Below, in pieces: positions 35,659-44,542 of a DNA stretch of 64,000 nucleotides. Numbering within the stretch: position 1 is the stretch's first letter; the number at the start of each line of letters is the position of its first letter. The stretch spans positions 1 through 64,000 of the forward strand of contig JBBIVA010000002.1 of the NCBI GenBank assembly GCA_037439945.1, written 5' to 3'. The translations under genes and the position numbers were made by a program. A model generated the notes under the pieces. That model ran no database searches and was not told the DNA's origin. It worked only from the letters and a program-made list of their open reading frames with translations. This DNA is from CALEUX01 sp037439945. GTDB taxonomy: Bacteria; Bacteroidota; Bacteroidia; Bacteroidales; Marinilabiliaceae.

Positions 35659-35708
35659 AAAAAGCAAGGCGGATTATTGTTTATACACATATTCCGGCTT
35701 GCTTTTTA
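35659..35708. terminator. Terminator-like hairpin after repeat copy A
   Basis: AAAAAGCAAG-G-CGG / CCG-G-CTTGCTTTTT with one mismatch, T-runs on both strands; could end transcription from the RAYT side or from the beta-helix gene. Confidence 0.65.
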
Positions 35709-35795
35709 ATTAGTTTTTAACAAAAGTTTGAAACGTAACAGCTATTTTAATAATTGCTGAGTTATAACTGCTTAATTTTTTTGGTGAATTGTTTC

Positions 35796-37667
35796 TTACT
35801 TAATGGGGTAAGCCCCTATAAAAGCCGGAGTGCCTTCATTTATACCCATTGCCTGAATAATTTTACCCGGAATATCCGCACCTTCATATGTTTTTGAAAA
35901 CTCCTTTGACATATGAAAGTTATTGTTTGTGGCATCGATAAAAACATTGCCTGTGTAACCATTTAAAAAGGTGCCGTTTTTCGAGAATGCCGGATTTAGT
36001 TTATTAAGTTCCTGGGGTGATTCAATTCTTGCCTGGCAGTTTTCGTTGTCAAATGGGCTCCATAAAATTATTGGATAGTTGTTTTCAGGGTTTGAACGAA
36101 CATAAATATTATTACCAAATGATTTCAGGGTTGATTTGTTAAGGCGCTGGCATAAATTAGCTGTTTGCCAAACGAATAACAACGGTTTCTGTACATCAAC
36201 ATCAAAAGTAATAAGGTTATTCATAAATACATGCCCATCACGTTCCTCTACTCCAGGGCCAGTTGTTGGATGCCATCCAAAATGATCGGCACCATCGCCC
36301 CTGGCCGTACGACCGAATGTAGCCCTGCTGTTAACAAAAGTATTGTTATAAACTTCAACATTACTGCTGTTTAAAATCAGGATGCCCTGGTCGCAGTTTA
36401 AAAAGATATTACCTGCACAAATGGCCCCCTTGGAAATTTCAAAAAAGAAGGCATTGTTACTTGGCCAAACCTGGTCTTCCATGAAAGGGCCATCCAAAAC
36501 TCCAACATTTTCAAGCCAGTTGTTTACAAAAACACCGTCAACATTACCAACATCATACCATATACCATTTGAAAAAGGATGGTCAATTACTTTATTTTCG
36601 CGACAGGTAACTCTGTATGATTGATTAAAAATCTTTACTGCAGCCGGAAAAAACCCAGTCCATTTTTCGATATTATTATGTGCAAAAATGTTTTTTTCGA
36701 GTAAAACATCTGATGAGGCTACAATATATACCCCTTCGGTATTAGTATCAACAACTTTACAGTTTCTCATAATTAAACTGTCGCCGATTGAAAAAACACC
36801 GATCCTGAAGCTGTTTGAAAAAGTGCAATTATCCAGAACAGTTCCCACAACATCTTTTCCGTGCTGTGTTTCATGAGAAATACCCTGTGGGTAATAACCA
36901 TCAATGTGAACCATTGTATCGGGATATTGAGTAATTTCAAGTCCCCGGATTACAGGCCCCCTTTCATCTGATTTTTTCCCATGCACTTCCCCTGTGGTTC
37001 TGAAAATTGCTTTTCTAAATGCAGTTATTTCAACTAACCTGTTAGTAGGATCAGTGCCAATAAAAATTTCATTGGTACTGTAATCAACATAAAAAGTCCC
37101 TTCGTTTACTTCGCCTTTATTACCGGCCGATTGAAGATATTTACCATCAATAAAAACACCATCGTTGTTAAAGCGGTGCATGGGAGTAAATTTCTCCTCC
37201 CTGTCACGTCGCCACCAACTTTCTGAACCGGCAGGAAACAGATGTTCCCATTTTGTAAACCATTGTCCATTTTCGGCTTTTTGCCAATCAGTGGCAACCA
37301 AAGTTCCTTTTATTATGGGCTTTTCATTGCCAAATGGCTGAATTGTTATACCCTGGTTAAATGTAAGGTTACCGGTACGGTAAGTTCCGCCACGCATAAT
37401 AATTGCATCACCTGTTACAACTTTTGATATTGCAACTTCAATTGTTGTAGGGTTTTCAGGTGTTAAGCCATTTGATCCTGCATCACCCGTTGGTGAAACA
37501 TAGTAAATAATTCCACTTATCATGGGCAATTCGTAAGTTGTGGAGTAGGGACCGTAAAGTATTCCGGGTTCGGCCCCCGGAGGGTTTTTTTGCATTTTGC
37601 AGGAAATAACTGCAAAAAAAATTAGCAAAATGTAAATTTTTGGTGATAATGTTTGGATTGTTTTCAT
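35796..37667 (-). CDS. Lipoprotein with right-handed parallel beta-helix (DUF1565-type)
   Basis: Product of 623 residues with a lipobox (FFAVISCKMQ, C23). From about residue 55 the sequence begins YYVSPTGDAGSNGLTPENPTT, the usual entry of DUF1565 beta-helix proteins, followed by VTGDAIIMRGGTYR and many short beta-coil turns (GLEITQYPDTMVHI, NCTFSNSFRIGVFS, NCKVVDTNTEGVYI, VEVYNNTFVNS). Such proteins are often polysaccharide lyases or glycan-binding surface proteins. No susC/susD pair or carbohydrate enzyme adjoins it. It lies alone between two copies of a RAYT-associated repeat, suggesting acquisition as a cassette. Confidence 0.83.
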   Translation of the reverse strand: MKTIQTLSPKIYILLIFFAVISCKMQKNPPGAEPGILYGPYSTTYELPMISGIIYYVSPTGDAGSNGLTPENPTTIEVAISKVVTGDAIIMRGGTYRTGNLTFNQGITIQPFGNEKPIIKGTLVATDWQKAENGQWFTKWEHLFPAGSESWWRRDREEKFTPMHRFNNDGVFIDGKYLQSAGNKGEVNEGTFYVDYSTNEIFIGTDPTNRLVEITAFRKAIFRTTGEVHGKKSDERGPVIRGLEITQYPDTMVHIDGYYPQGISHETQHGKDVVGTVLDNCTFSNSFRIGVFSIGDSLIMRNCKVVDTNTEGVYIVASSDVLLEKNIFAHNNIEKWTGFFPAAVKIFNQSYRVTCRENKVIDHPFSNGIWYDVGNVDGVFVNNWLENVGVLDGPFMEDQVWPSNNAFFFEISKGAICAGNIFLNCDQGILILNSSNVEVYNNTFVNSRATFGRTARGDGADHFGWHPTTGPGVEERDGHVFMNNLITFDVDVQKPLLFVWQTANLCQRLNKSTLKSFGNNIYVRSNPENNYPIILWSPFDNENCQARIESPQELNKLNPAFSKNGTFLNGYTGNVFIDATNNNFHMSKEFSKTYEGADIPGKIIQAMGINEGTPAFIGAYPIK

Positions 37668-37929
37668 TTTGTAGAGATTTGTTTTTTCAAATTTATGGTT
37701 TTTATTAAAAATTACCTAATAGTGTTAACGGTAAAGGGCGCAGTAACAAAATTTGGATTTCATGCCAATGGCATTTAAAATATAGAATTGTTGAAAAGGA
37801 AACTTTTTAACCCTGTTTTATATGGTCGGTTTTTAGTTCGGTAGTTTAATATGAAAAATATGGATTAACAATAATCAGCACATGAATTTCAATCATTTAA
37901 TTAAGTTAAGAAAAAATTGATTAACCCGT

Positions 37930-38152
37930 ATTAGTCATTTGGAAAGCAATGAACTAATGGCTTAGCCTGGTTTAACCCTACCGGATGGTCGGTACAGGCT
38001 GTTTTAGAAAAGCTTAATTTGTAAGCATTTCTGGTTACAAATAGTTTGTTTTCTTAAGCGGATTGTTAAAATAGAAGTCACATAATCAACAACATAAGAC
38101 TATAAATATCTAATGACGGTCATTAGGAAAATTGGCTAAAGACAAATTTGGG
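37930..38152 (+). repeat. RAYT-associated repeat, copy B (223 bp)
   Basis: Same sequence as copy A, including the degenerate end of the RAYT frame (ATTAGTCATT to GAACTAA), CCCTACCGGATGGTCGG, and GACAAATTTGGG. The rest of the 37668-38297 gap shows only the hairpin below. Confidence 0.7.
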
Positions 38153-38159
38153 ATCAAAA

Positions 38160-38197
38160 TAAAAGCGGGTTACAATGATTTTTGTAAGCCGCTTTTT
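38160..38197. terminator. Terminator-like hairpin after repeat copy B
   Basis: AAAAGCGG-G-TTACAA / TTGTAA-G-CCGCTTTTT with one mismatch, T-runs on both strands. Confidence 0.65.
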
Positions 38198-38297
38198 AAA
38201 ACCATTAAGCCTTATTATGAATTATGTCCTAATAATCATACAACCTAATATCCAGCTATTATTGATGTAAAACAGAAGTTCCTGGTAACCTTTTTTA

Positions 38298-39812
38298 CTA
38301 AAAATTAAATGAAACACCTATAGAATATGGATAAAGCTCGGGGCCCTTATTGTTTTTAAAAAGTGATACAGGTGAATATGAACCATAAAGGCCAACATTT
38401 TTAAAACCGGCCCTCGCAATATAACAGTAACGCAACCCATTTAAATTGAAATCATCCTTATTTTTCCGTTTAAAACGGCTTGCACCACTAGTATAAATAA
38501 CCTTTGTGTGCGATCGCAATCTTAATTCTCCTTCAATTCCACCTGCAATATAAAAACCGTTGCGATTTCTTCCATCAGGAATCTGAATTTCTAATAAAAG
38601 AGGAACGGTAAAAAAAAGATTTGTAAGTTTTGATTTTGAAATTTCAGCATTTTCAGGCATTGTAGGGAACCAATCCAAACCGGTATCATTTAGTTGATTT
38701 GGAGAAGTCAGGTCAAACCGGTAGTTATTAAATTTTAACCCCATAGCCGTTACCAAACCAACTGATGATCCAATTAGTTTTAAATCCTGTTGTACCGGGT
38801 AAACTGTTAATTCAACCGATTTTTCATGGTTTAGTTCCATGAAACTATAACCCGAAGGCACATTTTCGTTGCCATTTTCATCAACATAGCTGTTAATACC
38901 AAGGTTAACACTGGCCAAATGGCCACTGAAAGATCTTGATTTGCGCTTTTTCTTTTGGTTATGTTTTATTATAAATTCACTACTATTGTCATTACGCTGC
39001 ATTTCAAATCTTTCATTTCCAATATTTACGCCCTGGTTATTGCGTGGAGGGTTCGATTGATTAATCTTAGCGGTATCTGAGAAAGCTTCAGGTTTGGGAG
39101 CTTGTTGTTCAGGGGCTTCAACTATTTTGCCCTGTTTATCAATAAACAAAATTAAACCTGATTGTATAACCTTTGCTTTTCCATCTTTAAACGGCCAAAC
39201 CTGATCGTAAATAGGAGGTACTACAATGTTACCTGCCTTATCGGTATATCCCATCTTACCATCCTTTAATACCCGTGCCATTCCTTCTTCAAACGACCAT
39301 ATTTGCTGATACTCGGCTGGTAAAACTATTTTTCCCGATGTATCAAAGAATCCCATTTTTCCATCTTTCAGTATTTTTATCAACCCATCCTCTTCAGGCC
39401 AGATATGATTGTATTCAACAGGTATTACCATTAAGCCATTTTTATTTACATAGCCCATTTTTTTATTTTTAAGGACTTTGGCAAGTTCACCATTAAATGG
39501 CCATACCTGGTCATATTCAGCAGGTAAAATTAATCCTTTATCGAGATGGTATAGTCCAATTTTCAAGTCTTTCAAAACACGAACATAGCCATCATCTGTC
39601 AGGTCATAAACCTGGTCAAACTGGCATGGTACAAGGAGTTTCCCATTGATATCAACAATACCCACCTGGCCATGGTTTAATACTCTGAATATGCCGGGTT
39701 TCATTTGCCATGATTTTTCCCAGTTTCCTGGAGCGTTAACCTGCTGGGAATAACCTTCCAGACTAATTAATAAAAATAATATAAGAAGTAAATTAAACCG
39801 GGTAGAATTCAT
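38298..39812 (-). CDS. WG-repeat protein fused to an outer-membrane beta-barrel domain
   Basis: Product of 504 residues with a signal peptide (ending about EGYSQ). Residues 48-232 hold about six WG-type repeats of ~33 residues, for example GKMGFFDTSGKIVLPAEYQQ and GKMGYTDKAGNIVVPPIYDQ. A basic linker (KKKRKSRS, about 287-295) leads into a C-terminal barrel (SGHLASVNLGINSY to YSIGVSFNF) that is paralogous to the whole neighbouring protein. WG repeats are thought to bind proteins or ligands. It is the last gene after the ECF sigma/anti-sigma pair and the barrel gene. Confidence 0.82.
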   Translation of the reverse strand: MNSTRFNLLLILFLLISLEGYSQQVNAPGNWEKSWQMKPGIFRVLNHGQVGIVDINGKLLVPCQFDQVYDLTDDGYVRVLKDLKIGLYHLDKGLILPAEYDQVWPFNGELAKVLKNKKMGYVNKNGLMVIPVEYNHIWPEEDGLIKILKDGKMGFFDTSGKIVLPAEYQQIWSFEEGMARVLKDGKMGYTDKAGNIVVPPIYDQVWPFKDGKAKVIQSGLILFIDKQGKIVEAPEQQAPKPEAFSDTAKINQSNPPRNNQGVNIGNERFEMQRNDNSSEFIIKHNQKKKRKSRSFSGHLASVNLGINSYVDENGNENVPSGYSFMELNHEKSVELTVYPVQQDLKLIGSSVGLVTAMGLKFNNYRFDLTSPNQLNDTGLDWFPTMPENAEISKSKLTNLFFTVPLLLEIQIPDGRNRNGFYIAGGIEGELRLRSHTKVIYTSGASRFKRKNKDDFNLNGLRYCYIARAGFKNVGLYGSYSPVSLFKNNKGPELYPYSIGVSFNF

Positions 39813-39838
39813 ATTGATAGTTTTTAATACATTTAATT

Positions 39839-40765
39839 TTAAAAAGATACTACGGTAATACCAACTGTCCAGGGATAAAGTTCGGGGCCCATTCCGGCCT
39901 GAAACAGCCTGGTAAGGTCATATGAGGCATATAGTTTAACAAATCTGTATCCGCACCTTACTGTTGCCCCATATTTAAATGAATTAACATTTAAATCGCT
40001 CCTTGACTTCTCCTTTTCTTTTCCTTCGTTATCGCTATATACAACTTTAGTATGGGAACCCAGCTTAAAACCGCCATAAACACCACCACTAAAAAATATT
40101 TTATGGTCATTTGATGTTGGTATTTGTAATTCAATTAAAACAGGAACAGTAAGAAATGTGGTTGTGAGTTTATTTTTCTTGATTGCCCGTTCGGTTTGGT
40201 AGTAGGAGGTATTGCCTTGTGCATCCCTTATAAGAATGTAGGGACTGTCTAACCGGTAATTGTTAAATGTTAATCCTATGCCGGTTACAAGTCCGATATT
40301 GTTTTTATTAGGTTGAAGTTCAATATTGCTTTGAATTATATTTACCCCTACTGAAATTGATTTGCCGCTGTTTAGGTCCATAAATCTTGATTGCTGTGGC
40401 AGTTCACTCTCAAACGGACCCGAAAAATAGTTGTTTAACCCCAGGTCAATACCTGCCCAATGTCCCTTAAACTTATCCTTGGGTACATGAACCATTCTTA
40501 TGCGGGTTGAACCTTTTGATTCATCATCCAGAATTTCAATCCTTTTACGGCCAATAGTGATTTTAGTAATTGTGTCGCCAAGGTGGTTGACTTCAACCGA
40601 GCCTCCGGGAAATGTTACATTTGTTCGGTCATGATCTTCCTCAACTTTTACTAAATCTTTGGATTTTTCCTTGGGTTTATCCTGGGCTATAATGAGAATA
40701 GAAAAAAGTAACATTAATATGGTAAAACTAAGTGTTCGCATAATTTTTATTATTTGAGTTTTCAA
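39839..40765 (-). CDS. Outer-membrane beta-barrel protein (PorT-like)
   Basis: Product of 308 residues with a signal peptide (TLSFTILMLLFSILIIAQ). A short N-terminal region (DRTNVTFPGGSVEVNHLGDT) precedes a barrel with strands such as GHWAGIDLGLNNYFSG, NIGLVTGIGLTFNNYRLDS, TTFLTVPVLIELQIPT and ELYPWTVGITVVSF, ending in phenylalanine. The WG-barrel protein 26 bp downstream repeats these strands, so the two arose by duplication. Function is unknown; possibly a cell-surface stress protein controlled by the ECF sigma factor upstream. Confidence 0.8.
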   Translation of the reverse strand: MKTQIIKIMRTLSFTILMLLFSILIIAQDKPKEKSKDLVKVEEDHDRTNVTFPGGSVEVNHLGDTITKITIGRKRIEILDDESKGSTRIRMVHVPKDKFKGHWAGIDLGLNNYFSGPFESELPQQSRFMDLNSGKSISVGVNIIQSNIELQPNKNNIGLVTGIGLTFNNYRLDSPYILIRDAQGNTSYYQTERAIKKNKLTTTFLTVPVLIELQIPTSNDHKIFFSGGVYGGFKLGSHTKVVYSDNEGKEKEKSRSDLNVNSFKYGATVRCGYRFVKLYASYDLTRLFQAGMGPELYPWTVGITVVSF

Positions 40766-41079
40766 TTTTTGTAATCAGCTTAAAATGTGTTTTAAGATTC
40801 CGGTTATCTTTTGTATTTGTGACGATTCACTGTTTGTTATAGTTACAGCAATTTTAAAAAATCATTTAATATTTAGTAAGTTTGTCTGCCGTAAATAATT
40901 TTTAGTTTAATGTCTCCGGCTATTAACAGCCAGGAAGGATTTTTTGAAGGTCAACCCTTAAAATACAAGATTTCACAAAAACCAACTGTTATTAAGCCAA
41001 AATAATAATCGTTATTATTAAATAATGGCAACGCAAATTAAGAAGGATTGGTTATTATTTTTGATGGCAGATAAAATTG
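40766..41079. other. Gap between the barrel gene and the anti-sigma-like gene
   Basis: 314 bp without an open frame. It probably contains the promoter for the two barrel genes, but no clear TAnnTTTG element was found on the minus strand. A small hairpin (GGCTATTAACAGCC) lies near 40918. Confidence 0.35.
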
Positions 41080-42105
41080 TTAACGAACCAGCCATTTGGG
41101 TAAACGCTGTGCCATTTCAAAATCACCTGACTTAACATTTACGGCCACAACATTTCCTTCAGAATCATACACCTTACGGAAGGCAAGTTCCTTTGTTGTT
41201 AGCCTGGATAAAATATCGGTACCTTTTTCCAGCAGAGATAAGGTTACACCATATGTTTCTTCAGATGCCACTGAACTGAAATTCTGAAATCTTTGATTTT
41301 GAATATATACCGGAATCATCATTGCCAAACCTTGTTCAAAGGCATTAATTTGAATTGATGATACCCGCAGGTTTATTACAGGCCCGATAATTGGATCCAC
41401 AGGGTCGGATTTTTCAAAGTCGGTTGGCAAAGGGTGGCTGTTTTCCGGCTTAACTGTTTGTTTTTTTGATAAAACTTCACCCTTAGTGATGGCCGAAAAA
41501 GTTTCTGGGTTGTTTTCTGCAACCGTTGGGGTATTGGAGTATGTACCTGAGATAAAAGCCGTATTACCTTCGGTAGAATTATTTTCGTCAACCAAAACTT
41601 TCCTGTTTTCTGACAACATAAGCATAACCAGTATTGCTGCGGCAACTCCGTTATAAATAATCCTTACCCATAGGCCTGATCTTCTTCGGATAAGTTTATT
41701 GGGCGCAGAATAAACTATTGGAGGGGGAACAAGTTTGGTTTTTGGGTAAAGTATATCGTCTTTTTTAACCTGCGGGTATTGTTTTATTAACTGTATTAAC
41801 CTTTCTGATTCCTGATTTGTTAGGCCTTCTTCCATCTTTTTAATTAACAGGTAATCAGTTTCGGGTATATTAATTTCTGATTCCTGATTTCTTAAAAGAA
41901 GATGTTTATTTTTAAACTCAACGCTTTTTTTTGTAGCGGTTAATTTCATTGCTGCTATGGAGTCAAGTTCTTCTCTAAGGTCATGATTAAGATCGAGGAA
42001 TTCCAAAAGTATTTTTTCCCTGTCAATTGTAATGTTACCATCGAGGTAATCCAAAAACCACCCCTCATAGTTTTCCCGGGTAATATTTCTGATGTTTTCG
42101 CTCAT
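41080..42105 (-). CDS. Membrane anti-sigma-like protein
   Basis: Product of 341 residues with one central membrane helix (about 146-165, RIIYNGVAAAILVMLMLS). The N-terminal cytoplasmic part (NYEGWFLDYLDGNITIDREK, LLIKKMEEGLTNQESERLIQ) resembles the helical segments of anti-sigma proteins but no ASD or zinc motif (HxxxCxxC) is present. The periplasmic C-terminus (about 170-341) is of unknown fold. The start overlaps the sigma factor stop by 4 bp (ATGA), which strongly implies they work together. Confidence 0.7.
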   Translation of the reverse strand: MSENIRNITRENYEGWFLDYLDGNITIDREKILLEFLDLNHDLREELDSIAAMKLTATKKSVEFKNKHLLLRNQESEINIPETDYLLIKKMEEGLTNQESERLIQLIKQYPQVKKDDILYPKTKLVPPPIVYSAPNKLIRRRSGLWVRIIYNGVAAAILVMLMLSENRKVLVDENNSTEGNTAFISGTYSNTPTVAENNPETFSAITKGEVLSKKQTVKPENSHPLPTDFEKSDPVDPIIGPVINLRVSSIQINAFEQGLAMMIPVYIQNQRFQNFSSVASEETYGVTLSLLEKGTDILSRLTTKELAFRKVYDSEGNVVAVNVKSGDFEMAQRLPKWLVR

Positions 42106-42587
42106 ATCACAACCTCCATTTTTCCAATATAATTTTTGAGGAAAACCCTTGCCCTGTAAATGTAAACTTTAACCTGGCTTTGTGACAGCCCGGTTATTTG
42201 TTCAATTTCTTCGTACGAGTATCCCTCATAATCACGGAGCATAACCACCATTTTTTGGGTTTCGGGCAACCTGTCGATTGCTGAATCCAGCAGTTCCCCC
42301 AAATCTGAATAATTAAACTCTCCGTAATGGTTTGAAAGGTTAGAGTAATCGAGATAAACATGGTGCTTTTCCTTACGTACTGCATCAACCAATACGTGAT
42401 ATGCTGTGGTAAAAAGATAACTTTTTGCCTTGTCGGGATTAATCCCTGACCGGTGCCGCCACATTTTTTCATAAGCATCCTGGACAATATCGCTGGCTTT
42501 ATCCTCATCTTTTATGTTTTTTAGGATAAAACGGTAAACATTGTCGGCATGTTTTTCAACGCACAAATTGTATTCTTTTTCGGTCAT
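42102..42587 (-). CDS. ECF-type RNA polymerase sigma factor
   Basis: Product of 161 residues. Region 2 (NIKDEDKASDIVQDAYEKMW to YLFTTAYHVLVDAVRKEKH) and region 4 (RLPETQKMVVMLRDYEGYSY, then EIEQITGLSQSQVKVYIYRA) are complete. It is translationally coupled to the membrane protein downstream, so activity is probably controlled by sequestration at the membrane. Likely targets include its own operon and the barrel genes that follow. Confidence 0.92.
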   Translation of the reverse strand: MTEKEYNLCVEKHADNVYRFILKNIKDEDKASDIVQDAYEKMWRHRSGINPDKAKSYLFTTAYHVLVDAVRKEKHHVYLDYSNLSNHYGEFNYSDLGELLDSAIDRLPETQKMVVMLRDYEGYSYEEIEQITGLSQSQVKVYIYRARVFLKNYIGKMEVVI

Positions 42588-42709
42588 GCCAGGTAATTAT
42601 TTAAAAATTGTGACGTTTATTACCTGTATAATGTTACACCTGTTTCAGAAATTTTAAAGTTATACTGTTTTATGCCCTAATAATATAGTTTCCTTTTTGT
42701 AGCCTTATA

Positions 42710-44302
42710 TCAGGTCTTCAACTGGTTTGGGTAATCAATTGTAAAATGCAGTCCACGGCTTTCTTTTCTTTGCCGGGCCGTTTTAATAATTAAATACCCT
42801 ACCTGAACTGTATTTCTTAATTCACATAATCTTTGTGATACTACCGAACGTTGGTAAAGGTCTTCAATTTCGTGATATAAAATTTCAAGTCGGTCTAAAG
42901 CTCTTTTTAACCTTAAATTTGACCTTACAATTCCAACATAATAACTCATAATTTGCTCCAGTTCTTTTTGACTTTGGGTAATAAGTACCATTTCTTCAGG
43001 CTGCGAAGTGCCTTCATCGTTCCATTCGGGCACCCTGTCGCAGTGGTTATACAATAGAAAGTTAGCAACCGCATCTTTTGCTGCTGCATCGGCATAAACT
43101 ACCGACTCGAGTAGTGAATTTGAAGCAAGGCGGTTTGCGCCATGGAGTCCGGTGGAACTGCACTCGCCGGCGGCATATAAACGTGATATTGTTGAACGGC
43201 CATTTGTATCTACCCTTATTCCCCCACATGCGTAGTGGGCTGCCGGAACAACAGGAATCATTTCTTTAGTTATGTCGATTCCCATATCATTACATTTTTG
43301 ATAAATGTTAGGGAAATGTTCCATAATCTCTTCCGGCTTTTTATGTGTAACGTCCAGGTAAACAAAATCATCACCGGTGGTCTTCATCTCATTGTCAATG
43401 GCACGGGCAACAATATCCCTTGGGGCAAGGTTTTCACGTTCATCATATTTATACATAAACCTGGCGCCATCTTTCCTTTTTAAAACCCCTCCAAAGCCCC
43501 TCATTGCTTCAGTAATTAAAAATGAAGGTCTTTCGCGGGGATTAAATAAAGATGTTGGATGAAACTGAATAAACTCCATATTTTCAATGGCGCCTTTAGC
43601 CCTGTAAACCATGGCAATGCCATCGCCAGTTGCAATTGGAGGGTTGGTTGTAGTATGGTATACAGCACCAATTCCACCTGTGGCCATTAAGGTTACCCTC
43701 GCAAGTATGGTTTCAACATTATTTGTATTGTGGTTTAGAACATAAGCACCGTAACACTCAATATCCTTGCGCCATTTATTAACTATTTCTCCCAAATGGT
43801 GCTGGGTAATAATTTCAACTGCAAAATGGTTTTCAAGAACTTCAATGTTTTTGTTTTTTTTTACCGCATCAGTTAATGCTCTCTGAATTTCGTACCCTGT
43901 ATTATCTTTATGGTGAAGAATACGATTTTCGGTGTGCCCCCCTTCTCGGTGCAGGTCATATTTTCCATCGCTGGTTTTATCAAAAATGGTTCCCCAGTTA
44001 ACTAATTGGTTAATAATTTCAGGGGCTTCAGTAACAACTTTTTTAACAACTTCGCTATTGCTTAATCCCGCCCCTGCCGTAATGGTGTCATTAATATGTT
44101 TTTCGAAACTGTCGGGTTTATAGGTTACAGCAGATATTCCACCCTGGGCATAGGTAGTGTTCGATTCGGTTATACTACCTTTGGTTATAATGCAAACCGA
44201 CCCATGATCGGCCACTTTAAGTGCAAAACTTAAACCGGCAATACCTGACCCAATAACCAGAAAATCATACTTTTTTCTTCGTGAAGTATCTGTTTTTCTC
44301 AT
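42710..44302 (-). CDS. nadB: L-aspartate oxidase
   Basis: FAD enzyme of the first step of NAD synthesis (aspartate to iminoaspartate). The product from the ATG at 44302 is 530 residues: FAD-binding motif FLVIGSGIAGLSFALKVADHG, TYAQGGISAVT, HREGGHTENRILH, and the substrate region IEFIQFHPTSL-like (MEFIQFHPTSLFNPRERPSF), with C-terminal helical domain. An in-frame ATG at 44326 lies inside a TAACTTTG promoter element, so 44302 (MRKTDTSRRKKYDFL) is preferred. nadA and nadC are not in the window. Confidence 0.94.
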   Translation of the reverse strand: MRKTDTSRRKKYDFLVIGSGIAGLSFALKVADHGSVCIITKGSITESNTTYAQGGISAVTYKPDSFEKHINDTITAGAGLSNSEVVKKVVTEAPEIINQLVNWGTIFDKTSDGKYDLHREGGHTENRILHHKDNTGYEIQRALTDAVKKNKNIEVLENHFAVEIITQHHLGEIVNKWRKDIECYGAYVLNHNTNNVETILARVTLMATGGIGAVYHTTTNPPIATGDGIAMVYRAKGAIENMEFIQFHPTSLFNPRERPSFLITEAMRGFGGVLKRKDGARFMYKYDERENLAPRDIVARAIDNEMKTTGDDFVYLDVTHKKPEEIMEHFPNIYQKCNDMGIDITKEMIPVVPAAHYACGGIRVDTNGRSTISRLYAAGECSSTGLHGANRLASNSLLESVVYADAAAKDAVANFLLYNHCDRVPEWNDEGTSQPEEMVLITQSQKELEQIMSYYVGIVRSNLRLKRALDRLEILYHEIEDLYQRSVVSQRLCELRNTVQVGYLIIKTARQRKESRGLHFTIDYPNQLKT

Positions 44303-44323
44303 AACAGCAATATTAAGATGCAA

Positions 44324-44331
44324 CAAAGTTA
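44324..44331 (-). promoter_or_regulatory. -7 promoter element for nadB
   Basis: TAACTTTG on the minus strand, exact TAnnTTTG match, 21 bp upstream of the ATG at 44302; it decides the start. Confidence 0.65.
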
Positions 44332-44454
44332 ATAAACTATCAGGAAGGTAAATGTTTTTTTTTGATGGTTTCTTAACGTTAAATATTTAGTTTCCTGCAT
44401 CGATATTCAGTTAACTAATTGTATCCAAATTGCTGTAAAACTGATTTTTTGGTT

Positions 44455-44462
44455 TATTTTTG
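44455..44462 (+). promoter_or_regulatory. -7 promoter element for glyS
   Basis: TATTTTTG, exact TAnnTTTG match, 80 bp upstream of the ATG at 44543; a TTG at 44430-44432 is a possible -33 element. Confidence 0.55.
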
Positions 44463-44542
44463 TGACTTTAAAATTTTAATATCACAATAAAATAGATGTA
44501 GTTAATTTACCAGAATAATAATAAAGATAAAATATAATCATT

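Noticed and set aside
35425..38152. CRISPR-like repeat pair
   Set aside because: Only two long repeats separated by a 2.3-kb gene; no short spacers or cas genes.
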